Source: Clostridium brassicae
Lineage (GTDB): Bacteria; Bacillota; Clostridia; Clostridiales; Clostridiaceae
Direction of reading: 5' to 3'
DNA: 64,000 bases
Assembly: GCF_026738875.1 (NCBI RefSeq)
Contig: NZ_JAPQFJ010000006.1
Coordinates: 1 to 64,000, forward strand
Numbering within the stretch: position 1 is the first letter of the stretch; each line of letters starts with the position of its first letter. The notes below the pieces were generated by a model. It had not been told where the DNA came from. It ran no database searches and saw nothing but the letters and a program-made list of their open reading frames with translations. This document shows, piece after piece, positions 43,411 through 53,227 of this stretch. The position numbers and the translations under genes were made by a program.

Positions 43411-43500
43411 AAGAAAATATATTTATGAGAAATATAGGAAATTTTTATGGTAAAATCTATATTATACTAATTTTATATAAATATAAATTATATTACCATT

Positions 43501-43728
43501 AGATATGCAGAGGGTGCAGTCAAATCTGTATTAGTTAATGCTTATGAGAGAAATAGAAGGGCACGCCAAAAGTGTTTAGACTATTATGGATGTAAATGTA
43601 GTGTATGTGGCATTGTATTTGATAATGTATATGGGGATATTGGAAATGGATTTATGCATGTCCATCATTTAAAAAAGGGAAACGGCGGTTTTGATTGTTA
43701 TTTCAAAACCGCCACATGGCCATATTGA
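43501..43728 (+). pseudogene. Truncated HNH endonuclease
   Basis: Open frame without start: EGAVKSVLVNAYERNRRARQ, KCLDYYGCKCSVCGIVF, GNGFMHVHHLKKG. This is the N-terminal part of an HNH domain (CxxC then HVHH) cut off before the second half. A GGCGGTTTT/AAAACCGCC hairpin (43684-43712) overlaps the break, so the gene was probably truncated by insertion of the neighbouring GC-richer block. Confidence 0.65.
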
Positions 43729-43927
43729 GGCCGCAAAACATCATCTGCTACAACTACGTTTTTTTATTACCACAGGACAGCATTAATTTGTAATTTAAAT
43801 TACTTCTGTAGAGTGGATTCCGTATTTTCAATGTCTAAATTGCCTTTTGGGGCCATTACGAATCACTTGAAACCAATCACGCAGATGTTTTTTAAAAAAT
43901 TTATATCAACTCAATATCAGTTTTAAA

Positions 43928-46516
43928 TCAAGACATATCATCTCGAAGTGCGTCAATGATATTTTCTTTTTTTATCTTTCGAGTGGCATAAAGCATTGTA
44001 ATGAACACTACAAGGAATACGCTGAATATGCTGATTCCGATACTACCCCAGGGTAACACAAAATCGATATCGTTGGCACCGCCGCTGACCATCCCTTTGT
44101 AAATCAGCCAAGAAGAAATTATCGCTATGGGAAGACCCAAGAGCAACGCCTTCATACCATAAAAGGCACACTCGAAATTCATCATCTTTTGGAAGTCCCT
44201 TTCAGACATTCCAACAGAGCGGAGCATAGCAAGTTCTCTCCTGCGTAGTTTAATATTTGTTGAAATCGTGTTGAACACATTGGCAATTGCAATCAGCGAA
44301 ATCATAATTATAAAAGTATATGCAAACACGTTGGCAATGAATATCATATTGCGGTTATCATCAAGCATTTTACACATATTGTACAGGTTGTAGTTGGCTG
44401 TAATTCCCTCAGATTGAAGCATCCTTTTCATTTTAACCACCGACTGTGTGGCATTCTTTGACTTAAAGGTTAAGCCCTTAATAGCCACATGGGTATCATT
44501 GGTTTCAAACTTCTCTTTTAGCGAATAGGGAGCCATCATCCTAAAAAAGAACGGATTCTTCGCCTTGGAGTTTTCTAGGATCGGGAGTGTATCAGGTGGC
44601 ACGGTTTCCACAAACTTAATCCTCACGTTTTGCCCCTGTTCCATCTTCGGCTTGCCATTTATTTCGGGAGCTATGGTAAAATTCATGGAAGAACTTTTGA
44701 ACATATCAATAGATGTGTCAACCTCCTCCTTCCGATTGCCTGCCATGTGGCGTGGCATTTTGGCAACGGCGATCATTTTTGCGTTTTTACCAGTATATTC
44801 CTCTGAGGGCAAGCCCAAGTTTTTAATAATATTCAGATAGGTGCTGTTATCAAGAAACTGGATTTCCATTGGCAGATTAACCGTTTCCTCCGGCGAATGT
44901 GAACCCGCGTATTCCCAGTAATAGTCTGAAAGATCCTTTGCTTTGGCAGCACATGAATACTTCATAAGCGCTTGATATGAGCTTTCGTAAATCCCGTCAG
45001 CGGTTTTTAGTTTGTCGTAAAGCTGCAACATTTTGCTATCGTCCATGTCCTGCGTGGCCAAACCGATGTCATAGGTAGTAAATGCTACTGCCCGCTCCGA
45101 CGCCTGTTTCAAATCCGTTACAAAAGCACTGGCTGATATAAACAGCACTACGCTTAAAACAAGCGATAACACAATGCTGCGATAGCGTTTCTTGTTTCTT
45201 TTAAAATTCTTTAGAGCAAGGGTTCCCTCCAAACCATAAATACGCTGAGCAAATTTTGATATTTTTATGGCCTTGGCTTCAACTTTGACCTCGTTTGTTT
45301 GACGAATACATTCCATCACAGGGGTGCTTGCGGCCTTCCTTGCTGGAATATAAGCTGAAATTAAAATAGTAACCATACTGACTACTGCTGCAGCTACAAT
45401 GGCTGGGACAGATACCGTCAAGGTTAAAGGTACGGTGTCGTATAGAATGCCCCCAAAATTTTTGGCTACAACGGAAAGCACAAGTCCAATGCTGCCTATG
45501 CCAACGATAACGCCAATGGGTATGCCGACTGCACTGATACAAAGCCCTTCAAACAATACTGAATTTCTCAGCTGTTTTTCCGTAGCTCCCACCGACGATA
45601 GAATCCCGAACTGGTGTGTGCGTTCATTTAGTGAAATATTAAACGCGTTATAAATCAAAAAAATGGACCCAATCATGATAATGACCACTACAATGCCGCC
45701 AACGGAGTACAGAAGCGTGTTGAATATATTATCATCGGAAAGGCCCATGAATCGTAGAACATTATCGTTGAAGGCGTAAGTATAGTTTTTAGCTGTGCTG
45801 CTTGCGTAAGCGTGAACACCACGGGGCTTTTTAAGACTAATAAATAGACTAAAGTTGTCCCCTTTATATTGTGAATCTGCTTTCGTTATCAAGGTATATC
45901 CAGGTGAAGAAGATTCCTCAAAACTGGGTCTTTGGCAGATACCCACAACTGTGTAAGTTCTCTTATTTTGTGGCACAAGAGTTTCGCCTTTGGAAGTGTA
46001 AGGGTCATGTTGACCAAGATTTTTGTTGCCATTCATACGACTTCCAACAGCAAGTGAAAGGGTCTGGCCTACCGAAAGTTTGACTCCACCGTTTGCTGCC
46101 ACGCTGCCGGAAACAAGAATTTCCCTACTGTTTTTTGGCAATCTACCTGAAACAAGGGTTATAGGCAATGTATCAAAGGCTTTCTTGTTAAATCCAGCTA
46201 TAAAAAGATAGGGCTTTTTGGGGTTTTTCCCTTGGTCAAGTTTTGCATAACCGATATTTTCAAATGCCGCCGCGTTAGCTACTTCCTCGTCGTTGGTTCG
46301 TTCCTGCACGAAAGAAGAAGGGACGTTCAAAAACTCAACGTGCCAATTGCCGTATTTTTGAGCCGCACCATTTGCCATATAGTTCAGTAGGGAAATTCCA
46401 AAGGTAGCCACTGCTGTAATCATGGCAGCAGACAAAATAACTCCGATAATCGTTACAAGGGTTCGTGTGCGGTTCTTTTTCAGTCCTTGCAGAGCGACTT
46501 TGTTAAAAATGTTCAT
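43928..46516 (-). CDS. ABC transporter permease, FtsX/MacB type
   Basis: An 862-residue protein. An N-terminal helix (VTIIGVILSAAMITAVATFG), a large extracellular domain, a three-helix FtsX core (residues about 265-385), then a second copy of the same plan to the C-terminus (VFAYTFIIMISLIAIANVFN, RRELAMLRSVGMSERDFQKM). It begins on the last base of the ATPase gene (TAATG), so it is translationally coupled. With the kinase and regulator it forms a peptide-sensing/efflux module of the antimicrobial-peptide resistance kind. Base composition is far GC-richer than the window average. Confidence 0.85.
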   Translation of the reverse strand: MNIFNKVALQGLKKNRTRTLVTIIGVILSAAMITAVATFGISLLNYMANGAAQKYGNWHVEFLNVPSSFVQERTNDEEVANAAAFENIGYAKLDQGKNPKKPYLFIAGFNKKAFDTLPITLVSGRLPKNSREILVSGSVAANGGVKLSVGQTLSLAVGSRMNGNKNLGQHDPYTSKGETLVPQNKRTYTVVGICQRPSFEESSSPGYTLITKADSQYKGDNFSLFISLKKPRGVHAYASSTAKNYTYAFNDNVLRFMGLSDDNIFNTLLYSVGGIVVVIIMIGSIFLIYNAFNISLNERTHQFGILSSVGATEKQLRNSVLFEGLCISAVGIPIGVIVGIGSIGLVLSVVAKNFGGILYDTVPLTLTVSVPAIVAAAVVSMVTILISAYIPARKAASTPVMECIRQTNEVKVEAKAIKISKFAQRIYGLEGTLALKNFKRNKKRYRSIVLSLVLSVVLFISASAFVTDLKQASERAVAFTTYDIGLATQDMDDSKMLQLYDKLKTADGIYESSYQALMKYSCAAKAKDLSDYYWEYAGSHSPEETVNLPMEIQFLDNSTYLNIIKNLGLPSEEYTGKNAKMIAVAKMPRHMAGNRKEEVDTSIDMFKSSSMNFTIAPEINGKPKMEQGQNVRIKFVETVPPDTLPILENSKAKNPFFFRMMAPYSLKEKFETNDTHVAIKGLTFKSKNATQSVVKMKRMLQSEGITANYNLYNMCKMLDDNRNMIFIANVFAYTFIIMISLIAIANVFNTISTNIKLRRRELAMLRSVGMSERDFQKMMNFECAFYGMKALLLGLPIAIISSWLIYKGMVSGGANDIDFVLPWGSIGISIFSVFLVVFITMLYATRKIKKENIIDALRDDMS

Positions 46517-47202
46517 TATTGTGTCACCTGTCTTTCATCTCGAACTACTTTACCGTCTGTTATACCGATAATACGGTCTGCCTGTAGGGCAATATCTTCA
46601 TCATGTGTAACAATGATAAGGGTCTGATGATATTTTTTATGGCTTTCTTTTAGTAGACGGATGATCTCCTTCCCATTGCGGCTGTCCAAACTGCCAGTTG
46701 GTTCATCCGCCAGCATGACTGCCGGTGCGTTCATCAAAGCGCGACCGATTGCAATACGTTGTTGCTGGCCCCCGGAAAGTTGATTCGGCAAATGAGTTTT
46801 ACGATTTTCTAGTCCAAGCAATTTCAACAAATCATTTAGTCGTTCCTCGTTGATCTTTCGTTTGTCCATCAGAATGGGCAAGGTGATATTTTCTATTACA
46901 TTTAAAGTAGGAATCAGATTATGAAACTGGTAAATCAGTCCCACCTGACGCCTGCGAAAAATGGCAAGTTTTTCATTGCTTTGGGCATATATATCCTGCC
47001 CGTCCAAATACACTTTTCCGCTTGTTGGAACATCTACACCGGCGATGGCGTGAAGCAGTGTGGATTTACCGGAGCCAGAGGAACCAATGATTGCGGTAAA
47101 CTCTCCCTTTTCGATTGTAAGCGAAACATGATCAAGCGCGGTGACCTGGTTTTCGTCCTTACCGTAGACTTTGCATAAATCTTCAATTTTTAAAAACTCC
47201 AT
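46516..47202 (-). CDS. ABC transporter ATP-binding protein (MacB/LolD-like)
   Basis: A 228-residue protein. Walker [10 protein letters not shown] at 40-48, Q-loop near [11 protein letters not shown], signature [15 protein letters not shown], Walker [13 protein letters not shown] and the H-loop [12 protein letters not shown]. Partner of the FtsX-type permease. GGAGG lies before the ATG. It powers the mechanotransmission or export of peptides. Confidence 0.92.
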   Translation of the reverse strand: MEFLKIEDLCKVYGKDENQVTALDHVSLTIEKGEFTAIIGSSGSGKSTLLHAIAGVDVPTSGKVYLDGQDIYAQSNEKLAIFRRRQVGLIYQFHNLIPTLNVIENITLPILMDKRKINEERLNDLLKLLGLENRKTHLPNQLSGGQQQRIAIGRALMNAPAVMLADEPTGSLDSRNGKEIIRLLKESHKKYHQTLIIVTHDEDIALQADRIIGITDGKVVRDERQVTQ

Positions 47203-47285
47203 TATGTGAGCCTCCTTTTTTTATGTCTTACCCATATAATAGAACTTTAAGCTTACGTTTCAGTGACTTTTAGGTGAGAGATTTG

Positions 47286-48275
47286 TCACTTTGGGAAACG
47301 AATGGAAAATATGGCGCCGCCTTGAGGGTGATTTTTGGCGGTAATAGTCCCTCCCTGCCGTGTTATAATCATCTTGCAAAGAGCCAATCCGATTCCATAT
47401 CCTGTGGCGTCTGAGTTTTTTCCACGATAGAACCTTTGAAACAGGCAGGGTAAATCTTCTTTTTTAAAACCCGGGCCGCTGTCGTGGATGTTAATATGGG
47501 TAAATAGGGGATTGTCTTCACAAATAATATCAAGTTTCCCGTTATCGCCTGCACTTTCCATACAATTTTTCAGGACATTTTGAATTGCTTCTGAAAGCCA
47601 GTTTAAATCTCCTAAAATCTTGATACCTTTTGGCACATCAATTTGCAAATCAATATTGTGCAGTTCCATGGGAATTAGAAGCGGGTGAAGTGCGGTATTT
47701 ATCAAGTGGTTCACATGGATTTCTTCTCTTTTAAAAGCCACAATGCCCGCGTCCAAACGGGATAATTTCAAAAGTGAAGTAATCAGCCAATCCATTCGTA
47801 CAAGTAATTCCTCCATTTCCCTTAGTAAATTTTTACGCTCATTTTCATCAGGGTGATTCTCTAACAATGACAGAATGAGGTTCACTGATGTGAGTGGGGT
47901 TCGGAGTTGGTGAGCTATGTCAGCCAGTGAATCGGCAAGATGTTCTTTTTCTTTTTTCAGTGCATGGTTTTGCTCTCGAATACGTAGCGTCATTTTTGTT
48001 ATCTCGCTTTGCAGAATGGAAAGTTCCCCTTCCTCCGATTCACCAATATACAGATGCTCAGCATTATGAAGCACAAGATCAATTTGATCTGAAATCTGCG
48101 CAATGCTTTTATAGCGGGCTTTGGTAAAGGCAAAAAACGCTGTGCCAAAGGCGGTGGCAGAAGCAATGGAAAGGATTCCCGCCGCCACATTGATTACAAA
48201 TCCAAGCATTACAACGGCAGCGGTCATTAAAGAGAATAAAATGACAAACTTCCGAAACTCTCTATTCCGAAGCAT
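47286..48275 (-). CDS. Sensor histidine kinase
   Basis: A 329-residue protein: two close transmembrane helices (residues about 9-30 and 33-52) with almost no extracellular loop, then DIAHQLRTPLTS (phospho-acceptor H122), the N box and GYGIGLALCKMI as G box. The missing sensor domain suggests it detects its stimulus through the neighbouring transporter, as in BceS-like systems. It overlaps the regulator gene by 14 bases. Confidence 0.88.
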   Translation of the reverse strand: MLRNREFRKFVILFSLMTAAVVMLGFVINVAAGILSIASATAFGTAFFAFTKARYKSIAQISDQIDLVLHNAEHLYIGESEEGELSILQSEITKMTLRIREQNHALKKEKEHLADSLADIAHQLRTPLTSVNLILSLLENHPDENERKNLLREMEELLVRMDWLITSLLKLSRLDAGIVAFKREEIHVNHLINTALHPLLIPMELHNIDLQIDVPKGIKILGDLNWLSEAIQNVLKNCMESAGDNGKLDIICEDNPLFTHINIHDSGPGFKKEDLPCLFQRFYRGKNSDATGYGIGLALCKMIITRQGGTITAKNHPQGGAIFSIRFPK

Positions 48276-48948
48276 ACTCGCCCCCCAATCTATACCCAGT
48301 CCCGCGAACGGTCAGAATGATTTGCGGGTTTGCTGGGTCGTCCTCTATCTTCTGCCGCAAACGCTTGATGTACACGGTTAGTGTATTGTCATTGACAAAC
48401 TCGCCCGCTGCATCCCACAATTCGTCAAGTAGCCTGCCCCTGGTGATAATGCTTTTTGGGTTGCTAATAAACACCAGCAACAAGCGGTATTCTAGTGCTG
48501 AAAGAAAAACCTCTCTGCGGTCCTTTTTCACGACGCCACTTGCTGTATCGACATGAAGCCCGCCAATTTGAAAATCCGATGGAGAACGTCCGCTTTTTCG
48601 CAGGGCGGTTCCGATTCGCGCAATCAATTCACGCGGACGAAAAGGCTTGGTGATATAGTCGTCCGCGCCCATGTTCAGCCCGGTAACAACACTAGCCTCA
48701 TCACCAGAAGCCGTGAGAAAGATAACGGGAATATCTTGTGTTTCTTTGATTTCCGTGCAAACCGTAAAGCCATTTCCGTCAGGCAAAGAAATATCTATAA
48801 GCGCCAAGTCAAACTTATTTCCACCAAGGGCGGCAAGGGCGTCAGCCTTTGTAGGAGCGTGAGTGACCGTAAATCCCTCCGATTGGAGCAAAAGTATAAG
48901 GTTTTTAGCGATTGCCTTATCGTCCTCAACCAAAAATATCCGTTTCAT
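48262..48948 (-). CDS. OmpR-family response regulator
   Basis: A 228-residue protein: receiver domain with VEDDKAIAKN, phospho-acceptor D52 in LIDISLPDGNGF and TKPFRPRELIARI; C-terminal winged helix with LDELWDAAGEFVNDNTLTVY. It overlaps the kinase and, by four bases, the upstream small HTH gene. Likely activates the transporter operon. Confidence 0.9.
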   Translation of the reverse strand: MKRIFLVEDDKAIAKNLILLLQSEGFTVTHAPTKADALAALGGNKFDLALIDISLPDGNGFTVCTEIKETQDIPVIFLTASGDEASVVTGLNMGADDYITKPFRPRELIARIGTALRKSGRSPSDFQIGGLHVDTASGVVKKDRREVFLSALEYRLLLVFISNPKSIITRGRLLDELWDAAGEFVNDNTLTVYIKRLRQKIEDDPANPQIILTVRGTGYRLGGEYASE

Positions 48949-49139
48949 TTATTTTCACCATCCTTTAATTTACTGCTCCTATATCGTCCGTCAGCTGGTT
49001 TTTCAGCGTCAATCGGAACAAGCCATGTATTCCCCATTTTTTTAGCTCCCTTAATCCGTCCAGCAGAGCAATAGTACACTACCATTCTGTCTGTAATTCC
49101 CCAGTTTTTCGCTGCTTCTTTTGTTGTTATATAATCCAC
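48945..49139 (-). CDS. Small HTH DNA-binding protein
   Basis: About 64 residues from the GTG at 49139, six bases after GGAGGTG; DYITTKEAAKNWGITDRMVV, YYCSAGRIKGAKKMGNTWLV is a MerR/excisionase-like HTH with a wing. Proteins of this pattern are frequent near transferred operons in Lachnospiraceae. Translationally coupled to the response regulator. Confidence 0.65.
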   Translation of the reverse strand: MDYITTKEAAKNWGITDRMVVYYCSAGRIKGAKKMGNTWLVPIDAEKPADGRYRSSKLKDGENK

Positions 49140-49154
49140 GCATAACACCTCCAT

Positions 49155-49657
49155 AATTTTATTATATTTCTTTTGACGGAAATATACAAGTTAAGGTATA
49201 AAACAAAAAAAGAGCAAGCTCAGCCAAGTCTTGGCAACGCCCTCAGGGGTTATTAACAATTTGTTTTGCTAATTGATTTGATGTTTTTCTAATAATCTTT
49301 GTTATCTAGCAATGAAATATCATTAACTATAAATTAAATGTACACGGGAAATTTTTGACGCTTACAAAACTATATGTCTAAACGGGACTAAACAATGTCA
49401 ATATAGAGCGTACAAATTAATTATTATGGTCTAAACTAATATTAAAGATAAAAAGATAATGATTCTCATTTAAAAGTATTAAGGAAGAGTTTATTTTATT
49501 AAAGATGATTAATTATTTTATATATATAACTTTAAAATAATGAATGAAAGTAGAGGCGGTAATATTATGAACTTAGTTATTAATTAAAAATAAAAAAGTA
49601 GATTATTAATTTACGATAATTAAAAATTAGAAAAATTTAAATAAAGAGGAGATTAAA
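49155..49657. other. Gap with an isolated IS66 end and a Fur-like box
   Basis: TTTTTGACGCTTAC at 49352-49365 equals the terminal repeat of the IS66 relic at 58649-59356, so it is a solitary IS66 end. GATAATGATTCTCATTT (49455-49471) resembles a Fur box and lies 190 bases before the MATE gene. No gene is seen in the gap. Confidence 0.5.
49455..49471 (+). promoter_or_regulatory. Fur-like operator
   Basis: GATAATGATTCTCATTT keeps the GATAATGAT half and most of the mirrored half of the Fur consensus. It would put the MATE/AraC genes under iron control. Confidence 0.4.
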
Positions 49658-51028
49658 ATGAATAATAGAACAAAATTACTTACAGAATCACCATTTAAAC
49701 TTATGATTTCATTAAGTATACCAGCTGTTTTAGGTATGCTGGTAGTAGGTCTTTATAATTTGATGGATGCGGTATTTGCAGGGCAATTGATTGGTTCAAC
49801 TGCGATGGGAGCTATCTCAATTTCATATCCATTCACATTAATTAATAGTGGAGTGGCAACGCTTATAGGAGTTGGTTCTGCATCAGTATTATCAAGAGCT
49901 ATTGGTAAAAAAGATAAAAAAACAATTGATTCAATTATGGGAAATCTTATAATGGTTGTATCTATATTGTCACTTATAATTACTGTAGCTGGCATTATTT
50001 TTACAAAACAAATACTCTCAGTTACTGGTGCTGAAGGTGAGATTTTAAATAGTGCTATTCGCTATCTTAGAATTATATTTATCGGTTCAATATTTGTGAA
50101 TCTTTTCCAAAGCGCTAATATGGTAATGAGAGGAGAAGGAGCATTAAAACAATCAATGATGATTGTAGGTAGTGGAGCTGTTTTAAATATAATTCTTGAT
50201 CCAATCTTAATAAGCATATTTAATAAAATCAATATGGGAATTGAAGGTGCTGCTTATGCTACTATAATTTCACAATTTATACAAGCTGTTATTACTTTAA
50301 TGTATTTTATAAGAAAAAGTGAAAATTTAAAAATTAATAAAATTAAATTGGATATAAATATTTTACCTGAGATATTTGCAGTTGGACTTTCAGCAATGCT
50401 TATGCAAGTAATGACATTATTATATCAAACATTTATTTTTAATAGTGCTGCAAAATATGGTGGAGGAACTTCTCAAATTTTATTAGGAGCTGCATTAAGA
50501 GTTCAAACATTTGCGTTTATTCCATTATGGGGAATCAGTCAAGGTTTCCAACCAGTTGCAGGTACTAATTACGGTGCTGGAAAATATGATAGAGTAAAAA
50601 CTATGACATTAGTGTTTATTGCAAGTGCACTTGTATTATCTTTAGTTTTCTATTTACCAGTTGAAATTGCACCAGGAGCAGTTTTATCATTATTTATTAA
50701 AGAACCTGATATAATTCAACAAGGAGTATCTAATTTTAGAATTATGTTTAGTACTTATATTTTTCTTGGAATTTTCATAATGGTTGTTACTTTATTTCAA
50801 TCATTAGGAAAAGCTAAAAAAGCAAGTATTGTAGTACTATTACGTCAAGTAATACTTTTTATTCCTCTTATTATGACTTTACCAAAATGGATGGGTATTA
50901 AAGGGATTTGGATGGCAATTGGATTAAATGATGGTATACTTGTTTTAATTACTGTTTGTATGATGATGTTTGAATTTAAATCTTTATCATCAAAAACAAA
51001 TACTGAAGCAAATGCTGAGGTCGTTTAA
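49658..51028 (+). CDS. MATE-family efflux transporter
   Basis: A 456-residue protein with 12 predicted helices: SIPAVLGMLVVGLYNLMDAV, the matching second half with GISQGFQPVAGTNYGAGKYD, both hallmarks of the DinF/MATE group. It exports drugs or small metabolites against Na+ or H+. An AAGAGGAG site precedes the ATG. The AraC regulator follows in the same direction after 59 bases. A Fur-like box upstream hints at an iron-related substrate. Confidence 0.9.
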   Translation: MNNRTKLLTESPFKLMISLSIPAVLGMLVVGLYNLMDAVFAGQLIGSTAMGAISISYPFTLINSGVATLIGVGSASVLSRAIGKKDKKTIDSIMGNLIMVVSILSLIITVAGIIFTKQILSVTGAEGEILNSAIRYLRIIFIGSIFVNLFQSANMVMRGEGALKQSMMIVGSGAVLNIILDPILISIFNKINMGIEGAAYATIISQFIQAVITLMYFIRKSENLKINKIKLDINILPEIFAVGLSAMLMQVMTLLYQTFIFNSAAKYGGGTSQILLGAALRVQTFAFIPLWGISQGFQPVAGTNYGAGKYDRVKTMTLVFIASALVLSLVFYLPVEIAPGAVLSLFIKEPDIIQQGVSNFRIMFSTYIFLGIFIMVVTLFQSLGKAKKASIVVLLRQVILFIPLIMTLPKWMGIKGIWMAIGLNDGILVLITVCMMMFEFKSLSSKTNTEANAEVV

Positions 51029-51087
51029 GGAATATGAAAGAAAATAGTAGACGTAAGATATGATTCATATTTTAAGGAGAATGTATA

Positions 51088-52077
51088 ATGCAAGGAATAG
51101 ATATTGTTCAAGATCATGAATTTTTAAATAGAGTCTCCTCAGTTGAAAAATGTGATAACGATGGTTATAGAACTATATATAAAATGGATTGTAATGATGG
51201 CCTGGGATTAATGACAGTATACAAAGTATTTACAGGTATTGAATTAGTATATAATGAATTTGAAGCAACAACTTGTTTGTGTGATTTACCAGTATACGAC
51301 AATATAATTGAAATAAATCATTGCAAAGAAGGAAGAGAAGAATGTAAATTACTTGATGGAAGTTCTTTATATATGGGTGAAGGTGATCTTTCTATTAATA
51401 TGATGAGTAACCATGCAGATACAATTGGTTTCCCACTTAAGCATTATAAAGGAATTTCTGTTGTTATATATATGGATGAAATTATTAATGAAGTACCTGA
51501 AATTTTAAAAGATGTTAATATTGACATATATAGTTTAAAAGAGAAATTTTGTAATAATAATAAATGCTTTATTATGAGAGCTAAAGATAAAATTGAACAT
51601 ATATTTTCTGAGTTGTATTCAGTACCAGAATCAGTACAAAAGGCTTACTTTAAGTTAAAAGTTTTAGAGCTTTTAGTGTTTTTAAGTATTACAGATACTT
51701 CAGAAGAGAAAGAGAAAGAATATTATTCCAATGAGCAAGTAGAGCGAATTAAGCAAATAAAGAAATTTATTACAGAAAACCTACAACACAGATATACAAT
51801 TGAAGAATTAGCGAAAATGTATTGTATAAGTTCTACAACTTTAAAAACATATTTTAAAGGAATATATGGAATTTCAATTGCAGCATATATTAAAGAGTAT
51901 CGTATTAAAAATGCAGCAATAAGTTTACGACAAACTAAAAATAGCATAGCAGATGTGGCTTTAAGTGTCGGATATGAAAGTCAAAGTAAATTTGCAGCTG
52001 CTTTTAAAAAAATTATGGGTATAAGTCCTTTGGAATATAGAAAAAAATGTTTAGAAGATATATTATCACAGCGCTAG
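51088..52077 (+). CDS. AraC-family transcriptional regulator
   Basis: A 329-residue protein. The C-terminal 100 residues are a double HTH: FITENLQHRYTIEELAKMYC, ISSTTLKTYFKGIYG and DVALSVGYESQSKFAAAFKK, IMGISPLEYRKK. The N-terminal domain resembles the ligand-binding part of AraC proteins found next to siderophore or drug exporters. Probably controls the MATE gene. Confidence 0.88.
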   Translation: MQGIDIVQDHEFLNRVSSVEKCDNDGYRTIYKMDCNDGLGLMTVYKVFTGIELVYNEFEATTCLCDLPVYDNIIEINHCKEGREECKLLDGSSLYMGEGDLSINMMSNHADTIGFPLKHYKGISVVIYMDEIINEVPEILKDVNIDIYSLKEKFCNNNKCFIMRAKDKIEHIFSELYSVPESVQKAYFKLKVLELLVFLSITDTSEEKEKEYYSNEQVERIKQIKKFITENLQHRYTIEELAKMYCISSTTLKTYFKGIYGISIAAYIKEYRIKNAAISLRQTKNSIADVALSVGYESQSKFAAAFKKIMGISPLEYRKKCLEDILSQR

Positions 52078-52097
52078 TATTTATTTGTTTTAGAAAA

Positions 52098-52486
52098 AAG
52101 TGGTGGTACTTAACTATAAGGTCAATTCTAAAAAATGAAAAGTATATTGGGGATGCACTTATGCAAAAATCATTAACTTAAATCGGGGTTGTTATGATTA
52201 AAGTTAGCAAGGTTATATTAAATGTGTAACTTTGCTTTTTTTATATTCAAATTTAAATGGCAGTAAGTAATAGATTGATATGCATTCTTGACAAGAAAAC
52301 TTTCAAACTAATGGACTTAGAGTTCTAGATGAAGTTATAAGTTGCTTTATTACAGAAAAACTTAATGTAAATACAGGATTAGATGCGGAAGCCTATGATG
52401 GAGAGTATGCAAGAATTGCGAAGAAAATAGAAATCTTAAGGGAAAAAAGCAAAGAATTCAGGAAGCAAAATTTAATTTATTTATAA
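52098..52486 (+). pseudogene. Remnants of a large serine recombinase
   Basis: Fragment 1 (52098-52181) reads KWWYLTIRSILKNEKYIGDA then LMQKSLT, typical of the recombinase domain of large serine recombinases. Fragment 2 (about 52310-52486) reads NGLRVLDEVISCFITEKLNV, then YDGEYARIAKKIEILREKSK to a TAA. Between them lies a terminator (AGCAAGGTTA / TGTAACTTTGCT, about 52208-52244) that may end the AraC gene. A relic of a lost integrative element. Confidence 0.6.
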
Positions 52487-52532
52487 TATAGGATATAATA
52501 TAAATAAAGTAGGTATATTTGGAGGTGTTGTA

Positions 52533-52748
52533 ATGGATGAGAAAAAATTAGAATTTGCCATATTTTGTATTGAAAGTTTAGCAGAAAAACTAGAAATGAA
52601 TTCTGCAAAAATATATGAAATTATTAAAAATACAAATACTTTGGATGAGTATATTATCCCTTGTTATGAGCCATTACATTCTCAAAGCAAACGATATATA
52701 GTAGAAGATTTAATAGAAGTATTAAAAGAAAGGGGAGCATTAAGTTGA
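52533..52748 (+). CDS. DUF3791 protein, putative antitoxin part
   Basis: A 71-residue acidic protein: LEFAIFCIESLAEKLEMNSA, YEIIKNTNTLDEYIIPCYEP fits DUF3791. Its stop overlaps the TTG start of the DUF3990 gene. DUF3791/DUF3990 pairs are thought to be toxin-antitoxin-like modules; here the smaller acidic partner would be the antitoxin. GGAGGTG precedes the ATG. Confidence 0.7.
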   Translation: MDEKKLEFAIFCIESLAEKLEMNSAKIYEIIKNTNTLDEYIIPCYEPLHSQSKRYIVEDLIEVLKERGALS

Positions 52749-53224
52749 GAGTATATCATGGATCTTACTTGATAGTAGATAATCCCCACATATCTTTTTC
52801 AAGAGATGCATTGGATTTTGGGAAAGGTTTTTATGTAACAAGAATTAAAGAGCAAGCAATTAATTGGACAAACAAATTTAAAAGAAGAGGGAAAAAAGGA
52901 TATTTAAATATATATGAATTAGATATAGAAAAAGTTAAGGAAGCGTATAAAGTTAAAGAGTTTTTGAGTTATGATTTAGAATGGCTAGATTTTATATTGG
53001 AATGTAGAGCTGAGAGTCATATTTATTTAAAATATGACATGGTAGTAGGTGGAATAGCTGATGATAGGGTATATAATACAATAGAGCTTTATCAGGATAA
53101 ATTAATAGAGAAAGATGAAGCATTAAAGAGATTAAAGTATTATAAACCTAATCAACAGATGTGTATAATAAATCAAGAGATTATTAATAAATATTTAATT
53201 TATGAAGGAAATAAGGAAGTGTAG
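52745..53224 (+). CDS. DUF3990 protein, putative ADP-ribosyltransferase-like toxin
   Basis: A 159-residue protein. RVYHGSYLIVDNPHISFSRD, ALDFGKGFYVTRIKEQAINW contains the YHGS...D.GxGFY pattern of DUF3990, related to ADP-ribosyltransferase folds. TTG start overlapping the upstream stop. It would modify a host molecule with NAD; target unknown. Flanked by two small DUF3791-like genes in one operon. Confidence 0.75.
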   Translation: MRVYHGSYLIVDNPHISFSRDALDFGKGFYVTRIKEQAINWTNKFKRRGKKGYLNIYELDIEKVKEAYKVKEFLSYDLEWLDFILECRAESHIYLKYDMVVGGIADDRVYNTIELYQDKLIEKDEALKRLKYYKPNQQMCIINQEIINKYLIYEGNKEV

Positions 53225-53227
53225 AAT

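Noticed and set aside
47894-49074. Plus-strand ORFs of 60-173 residues
   Set aside because: Shadows of the histidine kinase and response regulator; the GC-rich block has few stops on either strand.
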